The translations under genes and the position numbers were made by a program. This document shows positions 1-8,521 of a stretch of DNA of 64,000 bases, in pieces. Source of the DNA: Palsa-1248 sp963737835 (GTDB lineage: Bacteria; Gemmatimonadota; Gemmatimonadetes; Gemmatimonadales; Gemmatimonadaceae). Under the pieces are notes generated by a model. That model searched no databases and was not told where the DNA came from. It saw nothing but the letters and a program-made list of their open reading frames with translations. Every line of letters starts with the position of its first letter. Position 1 is the stretch's first letter. Location: assembly GCA_963737835.1 (NCBI GenBank), contig CAVTUH010000002.1, positions 372,001 through 436,000 of the forward strand, in the 5' to 3' direction.

Positions 1-1
1 G

Positions 2-1225
2 AGACGCGTTCCCGAGCGGTGGTTAACTGCCGGTCCGCGTCATTCGCCGCTAACGAATGAGCCTCGGCTCGCAACGACGCCCGGTCAGGCGTTGCTCAAC
101 TACCTCTACGGGCTGCTTGAAGCAGAAACGCGTCTGGCAATCGTCGCTGTGGGACTCGACCCGATCCTGGGTGTCATCCATGCTGACCGGCCGTCTCGGG
201 ATTCCTTCGTCTATGATGTCATGGAGCCCGCACGGCCCCACGTAGACGCGTATCTGTTACACCTCCTGAGGACACGCCAGTTCGCGCGATCTGATTTCTT
301 CGAGACGCGCCGCGGGGTCTGTCGCCTGATGCCGACCCTCTCCACAACGCTGACCCAAACAATGCACCATTGGGCGAAGGTGGTGCGCCCGGTGGCCGAT
401 GCCGTTGCGCGCGCGTTTAGCCACGCGCCTAGCCGGTCGTTTGGGAAACCAGTCGTAATGCCTACAGGTCCCGACAGATCCGTAGTTCACGTCACGAGGG
501 CACCGATCTCGCAGCGACACAGCAACCGGGACTCGGCGAACCGACGATTTGGCTTGGGTATCGCAGATCCGACCGTCACACTGTTTACGCCTCAATGTCG
601 GAGCTGCGGGAGCAAGCTAAGTGCTCGTAGGAGGAAATACTGCGACATCTGCTCGGAGTCGGGAGCCGCCCGTGAGCGTGCGGAAGGCATCCGGAACACG
701 TCTGCGCGCCGCAAGGCTGCCGGCATCGCCGACCGACGCAGCGCGCCTGATGTCCGCACGAGGCGTTGGCCAATCCTTGCCGCACGCGAAGAGGAGCATC
801 GAGCGTGGGAAGCACGGAACGGGCAAGGCCCGGAACGCAATGTGTTTCTTCGCGAGATCACACCTGCGCTGCAATCGGCTCCCGTCAATGTGCTAATCGC
901 CGCAACAGGACTCTCCAAGCCAATGTGCTATCGCATCCGTAGGGGCCAGAGTGTTCCGCATTGGAGGCACTGGGACGCGATCCGCTCTGCGATCCTGGCT
1001 TACACGCCACCGCGAACGAAGGAGTGGGAGCGGTTTCCGGAGGACGTGTTTGAAAGTGAGATTGCTCCTGCGTTAGGCGCCCTTCCAACGGTAGCTGTCC
1101 AAGCGGCGACTGGATGGAGTGAGTCGTATGTCTCGTTGGTGAAGCGCGGTCACTATCGACCCCATCGGCGTCACTGGGGAGTGCTGCTAGAGTTACTAGG
1201 GAGTCTACGGCCCAGGCGAGGGTAA
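2..1225 (+). CDS. Cas1-family integrase C-terminal part, fused to zinc finger and two HTH-like repeats (5' partial)
   Basis: The frame is open to the left window edge, so the N-terminus is missing. The first ~125 residues match the C-terminal alpha-helical domain of Cas1, the metal-dependent integrase of CRISPR adaptation: a helix with LNYLYGLLEAE, then VGLDP, GVIHADR, RDSFVYDVMEP, DFFETRRGVCRL. The His of GVIHADR and the Asp of VYDVMEP correspond to the catalytic His and Asp; the Glu of VPERW near the edge may be the third ligand. After a linker there is a CxxC...CxxC zinc finger (CRSC at about 596, then CDIC), an Arg-rich stretch, and two similar ~45-residue units (about 845-985 and 1045-1180), each with an ATGLS/ATGWS helix-turn-helix core ending RRGxxxPHxRHW or KRGxxxPHRRHW. 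Such a tail is absent from ordinary Cas1. No cas2, other cas gene or CRISPR array lies to the right; what lies to the left is unknown. Local sequence is richer in A/T than the rest of the window. Confidence 0.85.
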   Translation, partial: RRVPERWLTAGPRHSPLTNEPRLATTPGQALLNYLYGLLEAETRLAIVAVGLDPILGVIHADRPSRDSFVYDVMEPARPHVDAYLLHLLRTRQFARSDFFETRRGVCRLMPTLSTTLTQTMHHWAKVVRPVADAVARAFSHAPSRSFGKPVVMPTGPDRSVVHVTRAPISQRHSNRDSANRRFGLGIADPTVTLFTPQCRSCGSKLSARRRKYCDICSESGAARERAEGIRNTSARRKAAGIADRRSAPDVRTRRWPILAAREEEHRAWEARNGQGPERNVFLREITPALQSAPVNVLIAATGLSKPMCYRIRRGQSVPHWRHWDAIRSAILAYTPPRTKEWERFPEDVFESEIAPALGALPTVAVQAATGWSESYVSLVKRGHYRPHRRHWGVLLELLGSLRPRRG

Positions 1226-1234
1226 AGCGGAGTC

Positions 1235-1879
1235 ATGACTGCTACCGGCACACCAGATATCGCAAAATACTGTGGTTTGATGGAGGAGATCCGACTACGA
1301 CTCGACGTCGTCAATGCGTTGATTACCCGTTGCAATGAGGTTTTGCATCAGGTGGCTGTAGTGGAGTCCACCTACCTACAATACCGCAAGATTCTCGAAC
1401 TGATCGCATTGAGCTCCCTCGTGGCGAATCAAGAGCACGTCGCTCGCGTGCATAGCGACTTCGCGCAAATGTGGCACGCTGGACGTATTCTGCGAGACGT
1501 CAAAAGGCTTAATCCGGACTACTACCCGCAGCCAGTCGTTGAGAAGCCAAGTGGCAGGCCCGAGGGACCCTCCGAACTTGTACCTCCCGATGCGGCATTT
1601 CTGAACGAAGACCAGTTCGTGGAGCTGTACGGTTTGTGTGCTGACTTACTCCACGCAGCCAACCCTTATCGGTCACCCATCGATTATGGCTCCTTTGCGA
1701 GCAGAATACCGCTCTGGCACCATCGCATTATCAATTTGCTGAATTCGCACTACGTCCGACTTGCCAACGATCCGAACCTTTATCTGGTACACTTGCATGA
1801 AGCCGATGGACGAACTCGCGGCTATGTAATGGTACCGAAACCGCAGGACCCGTCGCCTGGTGCCACGAGTGATACGTGA
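1235..1879 (+). CDS. Hypothetical protein downstream of the Cas1-like gene
   Basis: A 214-residue protein with no family I recognise. The ATG lies 9 bases after the stop of the Cas1-like gene, with a GCGGAG ribosome-binding-like stretch just before it, so the two are probably co-transcribed. The N-terminal ~90 residues look mostly helical (EEIRLRLDVVNALI..., YRKILELIALSSL) and carry no transmembrane segment or signal peptide. The C-terminal half contains several aromatic residues and ends in a Pro-rich tail. Base use resembles the neighbouring genes of the A/T-richer island rather than the rest of the window. The context suggests an accessory function, perhaps linked to the integrase, but nothing in the sequence shows a catalytic site. 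Confident as a gene, function unknown. Confidence 0.7.
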   Translation: MTATGTPDIAKYCGLMEEIRLRLDVVNALITRCNEVLHQVAVVESTYLQYRKILELIALSSLVANQEHVARVHSDFAQMWHAGRILRDVKRLNPDYYPQPVVEKPSGRPEGPSELVPPDAAFLNEDQFVELYGLCADLLHAANPYRSPIDYGSFASRIPLWHHRIINLLNSHYVRLANDPNLYLVHLHEADGRTRGYVMVPKPQDPSPGATSDT

Positions 1880-2096
1880 GATCCTTGCGTTCCAGGGTTA
1901 CGTCCTAGACCGCGAATCGGGAGCGCTGTTGCGACGAACGGATTGGGAATACAGACTGCAGCCATTGACCCCGCGCGCGGGACTTCGTAGGCATTTAAAC
2001 TTTGGTCCTTCTTGTTACGAACCTTGTAGCCGACTCGGCCTTTCTCGATAAGGGTAGGGGGCACTGGAACCAAATCTTAGACGTGACCTAAGGTCA

Positions 2097-3020
2097 GTGC
2101 TTTTTGATGGGCTGGATTGGTATCAAAGCCTCCCAGCTCCTGAAAATGGCGGCAGCTACGTCTGGTACGTCGTTAAGGGTCCTCTTGATGATCTGTGGGC
2201 GCGATTGCTGAACGCTGCCCTTCGATTCGCTGCGGATCATGATCTAATCGAGGTCTATCGCAAAAAATTTGCTGGCGTTTCTCTTTCAGACTTTCAGCCA
2301 AGCCGCGCAAAAAAAGAACGTCGCTCTCAGGCCTTCCCAATCTGGAGGATTGCGAACGAGCTGCTTGTTGCACGCTACCTAGAGCGCGTTCTCAATTGGA
2401 AGTTCACAACTCACGAGCCGAAGGGAGCTGCGGACTTCGTCGGTGACTGGCAATTTGCGGCCCCGTCCGGCAAGGCTGTGTTCGTAGAGGTCGAGTCGCC
2501 CGGAGAGCCAGATCCGGCTCCGAGTTCAGGTGCGTATAGCGAGGCGATTCCTACGGGGAGAGTTCAAAGGCTGCTAAAGGAGGCTTACCGCCAGCTCCCC
2601 GACGACGACCGTGCGACTTTTGTCGTGCTTGTGGGGGGTCGGACGCTCTGGACGGCACCCTATGCACCCTTGATTGGTGCGGTGCCGAGCGCTCTCTTCG
2701 GTAGCTACGGAGTCACCGTTCGCGTACTGCCGTACGATCCCAACTCTGTCAGAGAGGGACCGTCCTTTCACAACATGTTCGTGCACGCTGACAAGAATCG
2801 TGGGCTGGGTTGCGTTGGCGCGCTTCGACCGGCGGGCCTGGATGACCCTACGTTGGCTTTTTACGCGATACACAACCCATCGGCTCGACAGGGCGCGATC
2901 CTCGACGCCGCAGACTTGGGAGTGGTCTGGCAGTTCGTGGTAAATGCCAGCGGAGAAGGTCGTTTTGTCGGCGAGGATGATCCTGACGAAGCGTGGAGGC
3001 GCGTCGACTCAAATGACTAA
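2097..3020 (+). CDS. Hypothetical protein, possible PD-(D/E)XK-type nuclease
   Basis: A 307-residue protein starting at GTG. The central part reads ANELLVARYLERVLNW, then EPKGAADFVGDW, then KAVFVEVESPGE. This order (a helix with conserved polar residues, an Asp after a Gly, then a hydrophobic strand with ExE) is the layout of the PD-(D/E)XK nuclease core, with E in place of the usual K. It is followed by GRVQRLLKEAYRQLP and a strand FVVLVGG, consistent with the rest of that fold. The assignment rests on pattern only; the protein could also be an inactive member or an unrelated alpha/beta protein. It follows the Cas1-like and unknown genes in the same direction and shares their lower GC, so an accessory DNA-processing cassette is plausible. 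About 215 bases without a clear gene separate it from the preceding gene. Confidence 0.6.
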   Translation: MLFDGLDWYQSLPAPENGGSYVWYVVKGPLDDLWARLLNAALRFAADHDLIEVYRKKFAGVSLSDFQPSRAKKERRSQAFPIWRIANELLVARYLERVLNWKFTTHEPKGAADFVGDWQFAAPSGKAVFVEVESPGEPDPAPSSGAYSEAIPTGRVQRLLKEAYRQLPDDDRATFVVLVGGRTLWTAPYAPLIGAVPSALFGSYGVTVRVLPYDPNSVREGPSFHNMFVHADKNRGLGCVGALRPAGLDDPTLAFYAIHNPSARQGAILDAADLGVVWQFVVNASGEGRFVGEDDPDEAWRRVDSND

Positions 3021-3189
3021 GGACGCTACGGCCTTGATGCGGGCGACTACTCGTCGCATTTCTGCAGGTGCTTCAATCAGGGTTCCATCGCCGCCCGTTT
3101 CGCGTTCGGGCCTTGTGGTCATTCTACCTTGACTCCGGACGCTGAGGAGCGTTTTTCAACCCGTCAGTGGAAATACTCGACACATACTG

Positions 3190-3735
3190 ATGCCGCATGC
3201 ATTTGGCACGATTCAATACTTTCAGACGGATCTACGCGAGGACCCGGAAACGGTCGTCGCAATCATTGGTTTGCTGCGGCGCCTTGGGGAATCCGATCGA
3301 ATCATCTTCCAAGGTGAGTACGCCGGCACAGACACGTGGTCCCGGGCTAAGGTTGTTAATGAGCGCACCTTGACCCAACTCCGTACTGACGTAGCGGGAG
3401 GGGTCTTCGATCACGTTCTGGCTCTGCGAGGTGCAAGGGACAAAGAGACGGCGAGCGTGTCGATAGACTGCGCTCGGACCAATAACAAGGCCGCACTTCC
3501 CTGCGCCGTAACCCTGGATCTTCCAACGGCTCGATGGGCTCGGGGCAGGCAGAGGGGCGTCTGTCAGCGGCAGTGCCGGTCAAAGCCCACCGTAGTTCTC
3601 CGCACAAAACGGCGCGAGACACGCGACCTCGGTCGTCGATCTGCGCCAGTCCAAACTCGTCTTCCACATCGTCGAAGAAGACGACACCATGGTCGGTGCG
3701 CGCGACAACATAAACGGACTCCTCGCCCGCTTTAG
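3190..3735 (+). CDS. Small hypothetical protein, C-terminal frame doubtful
   Basis: The first ~105 residues (FGTIQYFQTDLREDPETVV..., DRIIFQGEYAGTDTW..., VFDHVLALRG) have normal protein character. After about 3525 the frame becomes Arg-rich and antisense to the converging gene, which suggests that the real protein ends near 3595 in another frame after a one-base shift. In frame 2 the reading from about 3530 continues as LDGLGAGRG and stops at TAG 3593-3595. No family recognised. It sits at the edge of the A/T-richer island and converges with the gene at 3874. The start is the first ATG of the protein-like stretch. Confidence 0.35.
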   Translation: MPHAFGTIQYFQTDLREDPETVVAIIGLLRRLGESDRIIFQGEYAGTDTWSRAKVVNERTLTQLRTDVAGGVFDHVLALRGARDKETASVSIDCARTNNKAALPCAVTLDLPTARWARGRQRGVCQRQCRSKPTVVLRTKRRETRDLGRRSAPVQTRLPHRRRRRHHGRCARQHKRTPRPL

Positions 3736-3874
3736 CCGTGCGAGTGAGATACGCCTGCTGAAACGGATCCACTCGACACCGCTCCCATTGCTGAGCGGTT
3801 AGCCCATCGAGATGCACTGTCTCCTCGGCTACTCGTGCGCTCATTCCCGCGTAGCTGATTGGCTTCCAACTCAT
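3356..3874 (-). CDS. Small hypothetical protein, possibly immunity-like; C-terminal tail doubtful
   Basis: The ATG at 3874 is preceded by GAGGGCGG. Residues 1-~95 are convincing: DGLTAQQWERCRVDPFQQAYL, then GEESVYVVARTDHGVVFFDDVEDEFGLAQID, then LCGELRWAL. Short proteins with an acidic FFDDVEDEFG-like centre and a GELRWAL-like end are common small cytosolic proteins of unknown function in bacteria, and some sit beside toxins, but no toxin gene is recognised here. The true end is probably close to 3580, just after GELRWAL; the rest of the open frame is antisense to the convergent gene and looks non-protein. This implies either a lost stop codon or an indel. Confidence is for the first ~95 residues. 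Confidence 0.45.
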   Translation of the reverse strand: MSWKPISYAGMSARVAEETVHLDGLTAQQWERCRVDPFQQAYLTRTAKAGEESVYVVARTDHGVVFFDDVEDEFGLAQIDDRGRVSRAVLCGELRWALTGTAADRRPSACPEPIEPLEDPGLRRREVRPCYWSERSLSTRSPSLCPLHLAEPERDRRPLPLRQYGVGSRCAH

Positions 3875-4028
3875 ACTCAGCCGCCCTCTGGTGTACGCTT
3901 CAGCTCGGATTGGGTGACGCCCACATCGCTCCGACACATTCGCCATTGCCTAACCCTGAGCTAATCATGGCGCAATGTAGGCATCTCTGCTCGGTGGCAT
4001 CGTTTATCTAACGCTGGCCGGATATACC

Positions 4029-4496
4029 TTGGCCTTTTCCAAAGTCCCCTTCACGTTTGTCGGCCTGCTCACCATTGTGCTGCTCGTGGTTGCGCCGATG
4101 GCGACCCAAGAAAGCCGGCGATCGCTGCCCTCTGGAGCGCCTGTGCCGCCGTCTTTCGGGCAGAGCACTCGCTGCTACGAGTTGTATTTCCGACCCTCGA
4201 CTTTTGCTCCTCGTGCTCCCAGGCGCATTCGGTTACACGATGCGCCCAGCCTCGCGCTGTGGCGCGATGCAATGGCCGACACCGGCAGCCAAGGCTCCGA
4301 CCGGAGGCAGGCGGCGTGGGTCATGGCCGGGCCCGATTCCGTTGACGTGCTTGTCCCATTTCACTGGTACATGGGCGTGCGGATCCGCCTGCCCGCGGTG
4401 AGCGGGACTTTGGCGGGGCGCGCCTGGACGTGGGAGGATACCCCGGGTGTTGCCCCCGGCGCCGATGTTGAAGCGATTCCTCAGCCGTGTCGATGA
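4029..4496 (+). CDS. Small secreted or membrane-anchored hypothetical protein
   Basis: A 155-residue protein with a hydrophobic N-terminal segment (FTFVGLLTIVLLVVAP) followed by a soluble domain with CYELYFRPST, an RIRLHDA segment and an aromatic MGVRIRLP strand. This resembles the many small exported proteins of Gemmatimonadota that begin CYEL after a signal segment, but it is not a named family. The start is uncertain: TTG 4029 is used here because no ATG or GTG lies in frame upstream before the stop at 3978, although the hydrophobic reading (GGIVYLTLAGYT) continues upstream, which hints that the true N-terminus may be longer or altered by an indel. Confidence 0.5.
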   Translation: MAFSKVPFTFVGLLTIVLLVVAPMATQESRRSLPSGAPVPPSFGQSTRCYELYFRPSTFAPRAPRRIRLHDAPSLALWRDAMADTGSQGSDRRQAAWVMAGPDSVDVLVPFHWYMGVRIRLPAVSGTLAGRAWTWEDTPGVAPGADVEAIPQPCR

Positions 4497-4572
4497 CGAG
4501 CGATATCGCGGACGACATTGTGCGCCGCAGCCACGGCCTCCACCATCAGACCCCAACGGCGACTTTGAACCT

Positions 4573-4969
4573 CTAGCCATCAGCGGACTTCAAGAGCCTT
4601 TGAAGTTCAATTACCCTATCATCCAACTGCGCCACGCCGCTCCTGCCCTCTGGAGCAACGGCTCGATCCATGGCTGCACGGACGGCTACCCAAGCGGATA
4701 GCATGGGATCGGGGGGGGCGCAGGCTCTCGAAGACTCGCGAGGTCGCTTCGATGGCCACGGACACGGCGTCAAACCCCGGTACGTTTGTAACTGGCGATT
4801 CCGGCGCGATCGGAAGATCACAGAACCCACGCCAGCGCGACACATACGACGCCAAATGATCGACAAGCCAGCGCCGCCGAGCATGCTCATCAAAGCTGGG
4901 ATCGGCGGCGCATTCCTCGAGGAGCTCGTTAAGCCGGTGCCTGAATTGTTCCTCGCTAAGGGCGCTCAA
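4573..4969 (-). CDS. Hypothetical protein split by a frameshift at a G8 run
   Basis: Two well-formed halves lie in different frames. The first, from TTG 4969 (preceded by GGGAGG), reads LSEEQFRHRLNELLEECAADP ... ATSRVFESLRPP. The second reads DPMLSAWVAVRAAMDRAV ... RVIELQRLLKSADG and ends at 4573. They join exactly at a run of eight G at 4711-4718 (eight C in the gene). Reading seven instead of eight restores one frame of about 131 residues. This is strong evidence that the gene is a single unit with one extra base in the homopolymer. The protein is mainly helical and unrecognised, with no signal peptide. Confidence 0.55.
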
Positions 4970-5675
4970 TGGACCCTCCCTAAAGCATTGACAAGGTCTG
5001 GTAGCCAGCCGTCGCGCCCGGCGATGCCGAACCAACGACCGACAGGGCGCTGCGGACTTCGAGGACTTTATTCGCTAATCGCGGGACGGCCTTAGCAACG
5101 AGGGTCGTTTCGGCGCTGTCATCACCTATGCCGGTGCGCTCTGGCGTGTGGAACGCAAAAGTACGGTTTGGAGGTGACCCGCATACTAACCCCGGATAGC
5201 ACGCCCCCGCCGCTTGAGCCCCAGATAGCGGTTTACGCTCTCCAGAAATGAGCGTCCCGGCCGAGACGTTCGCCTCGATGGTCGAGACCGTGTTAATAGC
5301 CTCTGCAGGAGCGCGGGAGCGCCGGTGCCTGAGCTGACCGGTGCACCGGAGGTGTCGCGCACGGTGGGCGGGATCCCGATCCTCCGCGTCCCGCTTTTGG
5401 CGCTGTGCTCGACTCTAGCGACAGCGTCGTCGTCCTGCTCGCTCGCCACCCCCTGACCCTGGCAACCCAGCCGATCTGCGCTGACGCGTGCGCGGCGCGG
5501 TCAGAGCGCTGCAAACTTGCTGCGCATCGACCGACAAGCAACGCCGCACTGATTATCCTGCAGCCCGCACACGGCGGCGCATTGCGAGGCGCATCGGTCG
5601 GACGGTCGAGCTGTATCCGGTGCATCCGTGCCAGTCGCCCGAGCCGGTCCATCTCTTCTTGACGGAGGTACTCCG
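4970..5675. other. Gene-poor stretch
   Basis: About 700 bases in which no frame has convincing protein character on either strand. The open frames present are short, Arg- or Ser-rich and mutually antisense. A short stretch near 5100-5180 reads FGAVITYAGALWRVERK and may be the relic of a gene. It ends at the ribosome-binding site GGAGGT of the gene starting at 5676. Confidence 0.4.
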
Positions 5676-6188
5676 ATGCACATCTCGGCAGTTCTCGGGC
5701 TCGCCGCGCTCGTAGGAGTGCGAGCGGGTGGAGGAGGGGATGCGCCCGAGGCCCTGGCGCGGTTGCAGCAACTGCAAGGCGACTGGCGTGGCACGTACGA
5801 GTGGACTGGCGCCCGCACGGCCAAGGGAGCGCTCGAGGCATCGTATCACGTGACCGGGCTCGGGTCGGCGCTGATCGAAGAGCTGATCATGGATCACCAG
5901 TCCGCGATGACCAGCGTCTATCATCTCGACCACGATGACCTGCGCGTCACGCACTTCTGTGCTGCGAAGAACCAGCCGCGCCTCAAAGCCGACGCGATCG
6001 ACCTCGGACAGAACGTCTACCGGTTCAGTATGGTGGACATCACGAACCTGTCGGCCCCCGACGCGCCACACGTCCACGCGCTCACGATTCATCTCGTCGA
6101 CCACGATCATCTCGAGATCGCATTCGCCATGGTGGGCCAGGGCAAGGAGAGCGTCGAGCACCTCACGCTCACTCGCGTCGCCACCTAG
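5676..6188 (+). CDS. Secreted lipocalin-like protein (DUF1579-like)
   Basis: ATG 5676 is preceded by a good GGAGGT site at about 5664 and starts a short signal peptide (MHISAVLGLAALVGVRA). The mature part begins with LQQLQGDWRGTYEW, the usual opening of small beta-barrel proteins of the DUF1579/lipocalin-like kind, and continues with alternating strands through LIEELIMDHQSAMTSVYHLD and ends FAMVGQGKESVEHLTLTRV. About 170 residues. Members are thought to bind small molecules, but no ligand can be inferred. It stands alone, 214 bases upstream of the histidine kinase gene. Confidence 0.7.
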   Translation: MHISAVLGLAALVGVRAGGGGDAPEALARLQQLQGDWRGTYEWTGARTAKGALEASYHVTGLGSALIEELIMDHQSAMTSVYHLDHDDLRVTHFCAAKNQPRLKADAIDLGQNVYRFSMVDITNLSAPDAPHVHALTIHLVDHDHLEIAFAMVGQGKESVEHLTLTRVAT

Positions 6189-6345
6189 CCCGGTCCGTAC
6201 CCTGGTCACCCGTCACCCGTGTTCTACTCCATGGCGAACAGCGGCTGGGAGCGGTTCCGCGCGCACGATAGGGCGGCGGCCGCTGGGGCGAGCCGGCCGC
6301 TCATCCCGCAGGTGCACGCCCGGTAGCGTCGCAGTGTCTTACCTA

Positions 6346-6370
6346 AGGGCCCCTGACCCCTGACCCCGCC
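6346..6370. repeat. Half element of the GGGGTCAGGGGTC family
   Basis: Reads GGCCCCTGACCCCTGACCCC, the inverse of the arrays at 19232-19400 and 62887-63018. Here only one arm is present, without the hairpin core. Confidence 0.55.
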
Positions 6371-6402
6371 TTTCTTGCGTCCGTGATGTCCGGAGTGAGC
6401 TC

Positions 6403-8241
6403 ATGGCGATACCTCGGTTCGAGACTCTGCGTCGCGCGCTCCAGCCGCGACGTCGGGTCCAGTTCTTCGTCGTCCTGGCCTGCGTGCTCGCGGTCGCCTT
6501 TGCGCTCACGACCTGGCGTACGGCGCGCGCGGAGCGACAGAAAGTCGCCCTGGGGACCTGCTTCTTCGCGGTGGACGCATCGCGAGTGCTGCAGGCCCAG
6601 TCCCACTACTATCTCGAGGCCATCGCCGATCCTGTCTTTGCAGCGGTGGGAGGACGAGCCCCGCTCGCGGCTGGCGCGCTACTGCCTGCCCCTGCGGTCC
6701 TCAGGGCCGCGGATAGTGCGGTGGCCGCCTGTCACTGTGCGCCGCGGCTCATCGCGCGCGGATACTTTCGCCTCGACTTTGGCCCCGATGGGAGCGTCGG
6801 CGCGCTGGCTCTGGAGCGCGCGGACGTCGACGGCCCGCCACGCGCTGCACAGGCCCAAGGCGCGCGACGCGAGATCATGGCAGTCGTGCCGGCCCTGCGT
6901 GTCGATTCGATTCGACTCAAGGAGGCGGTAGCGCGGCTCGTGCCCACACTCAGGGGCGGCGGCGTCGTTGCAGCGGCGGTAACGAATTCGCCGAGTGATA
7001 CGGATGCGCTCGAGGCCATCGCGGTGCTCAATCCGAAGTACGGGGCCGACGGTCAGCTGCGAGCCGTGTACGGAGTACTCGTTGGGCCCGGGGCGTTCGC
7101 ATCGCAGGTCATCGCGCCCGTCTTCGAGCGTGTACCGCTGTTTCCCTCGATGTTTGCCGTGCGTGGCATTGCGAGCGCCTCGCAGCCGCGTCTCCGCCGG
7201 CCGCGCAATACGGAGCTCGCCAATCTGGCCGTGTTGGATTCGCGCTGGACGACGTTGTATCAAACCGGGCCGATGGCCGACACGGTATCCACAGCTCCGG
7301 GCTGTGTCGCGATGGCGGTCCAGGATCCCTCGCTGGCGCTGCTCATGCTGCATATCAGTCCCCCGCTCGACGTCTACAGCCGGTGGATCCAGAGCAGTCT
7401 GGCGGAGTCCTACCTGCCGTTCCTCGGCCTCATCGCCGTCGCGATGCTCGCGTCAGTTGTCGCGGCGGTCGTGGGAGCTCGGCGCGAAGCGGAGCTCGCG
7501 AGGCTCCGGGCCGACTTCGTGAGCAGCGTGTCGCACGAGCTGCGGATGCCGCTCGCCCAGATCCTGATGTCGGGGGAGACGTTGCGGTTCGGGCGCATCA
7601 GGTCACAAGCCGAGCACGATGCGGAGGCCGATTCGATCGTGCGCGAAGCCCTGCACCTGACGGGCCTCGTGGACAACGCGCTGTTCTTCTCACGCATCGA
7701 GCACCACAACATGAGCGTCAACCCTCGGCCCGCTGATTTGCACCGCTTGGTGACTGACGCGGTGAATTGCGTGTGGCTGCTGGCCGAGGGCTCCGATGTG
7801 ACCATCACGAACCTCGTGCCGCGGCATCTGCAGGTGCCGCTCGACCCGCAGGCGTTTCGTCAGGTGCTGGTGAACCTGCTCGACAACGCGATCAAGTATG
7901 GTCCGCCGGGGCAGGAGATCCTGGTGGGCACGTCGACGTCGACGGACGACAGTCGGATGCTGCTCTGGATCGACGACGAGGGACCCGGCGTGCCGCATGG
8001 CGAGCGATCGAGCATCTTCGAGCCGTTCATCCGGTTGGATCGCGACCGCAATGTCGGAATCGCCGGAAGTGGGCTGGGCCTCGCAGTGGTCCGCCACATC
8101 GTCGAGCAGCACGGTGGTCGCATTTGGGTCGAGCGGAGTAGCCGCGGCCGCGGCAGTCGGTTCACGATCGAGCTGTCGGCTGCGGCGACACCGACTCAGC
8201 ACATTGCGGCGCTGAATGGCGCTGGCGCGGGAGCGTCATGA
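6403..8241 (+). CDS. Membrane sensor histidine kinase (orphan)
   Basis: A 612-residue kinase. Transmembrane helix 1 lies at about residues 18-36 (FFVVLACVLAVAFALT) and helix 2 at about 335-362 (LPFLGLIAVAMLASVVAAVVG), enclosing a ~300-residue extracytoplasmic sensor region. The HisKA domain carries the phospho-accepting His at about residue 378 in SVSHELRMPL, with Met where Thr is usual. The HATPase_c domain shows the N box LLDNAIKYG, the G1 box DEGPGVP and the G2 box GSGLGLAVV. It autophosphorylates and should pass phosphate to a response regulator, but no regulator gene adjoins it; the nearest are at 16671 and 31381. ATG 6403 has GGAGTGAG upstream. Its last codons and the TGA stop lie inside the 73-bp repeat 8232-8304. 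Confidence 0.92.
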   Translation: MAIPRFETLRRALQPRRRVQFFVVLACVLAVAFALTTWRTARAERQKVALGTCFFAVDASRVLQAQSHYYLEAIADPVFAAVGGRAPLAAGALLPAPAVLRAADSAVAACHCAPRLIARGYFRLDFGPDGSVGALALERADVDGPPRAAQAQGARREIMAVVPALRVDSIRLKEAVARLVPTLRGGGVVAAAVTNSPSDTDALEAIAVLNPKYGADGQLRAVYGVLVGPGAFASQVIAPVFERVPLFPSMFAVRGIASASQPRLRRPRNTELANLAVLDSRWTTLYQTGPMADTVSTAPGCVAMAVQDPSLALLMLHISPPLDVYSRWIQSSLAESYLPFLGLIAVAMLASVVAAVVGARREAELARLRADFVSSVSHELRMPLAQILMSGETLRFGRIRSQAEHDAEADSIVREALHLTGLVDNALFFSRIEHHNMSVNPRPADLHRLVTDAVNCVWLLAEGSDVTITNLVPRHLQVPLDPQAFRQVLVNLLDNAIKYGPPGQEILVGTSTSTDDSRMLLWIDDEGPGVPHGERSSIFEPFIRLDRDRNVGIAGSGLGLAVVRHIVEQHGGRIWVERSSRGRGSRFTIELSAAATPTQHIAALNGAGAGAS

Positions 8242-8304
8242 AGAGTGGAATCACAGCGATGAAGTCTGTTCCATAGCGTCACCGCCTAACCGACATGTAG
8301 GGGC
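8232..8304. repeat. 73-bp direct repeat, copy 1
   Basis: Matches 10958-11030 at 72 of 73 positions (one C/T difference at CGCCTAAC versus CGCCCAAC). It starts inside the end of the histidine kinase gene, includes its stop codon, and ends with CGACATGTAGGGGC. With copy 2 it brackets the amidase, nucleotidyltransferase and small gene. Confidence 0.9.
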
Positions 8305-8521
8305 CCCCACTCGTTTGGTCGAACGGCTCGCGACGATCGCGAACGCGACGCCAGAGACCAGAAACCACACGACCAAGGCGCCCGCGGGCTTCGATCGGGG
8401 CCGAGTTGAAGCTCGACGAGCCTACCGTTGCCACGCCTTGTTTTCCTGCGTGCGGCCGGCCATACGTCTTTCGACGGCTCCACCACGCGGCTGACTCCGC
8501 TCCGTTCCCACCCGCTCCTCG

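Noticed and set aside
1860..2051. Short open frame after the 214-residue gene
   Set aside because: Overlaps the previous gene, has no ribosome-binding site and no protein-like pattern.
1..4000. CRISPR array near the Cas1-like gene
   Set aside because: No regularly spaced direct repeats with unique spacers were seen in the first 5 kb; upstream sequence is outside the window.
4711..4718. Programmed frameshifting at the G8 run
   Set aside because: Six other genes show the same one-base excess without slippery sequences, so an error or decay is the simpler explanation.
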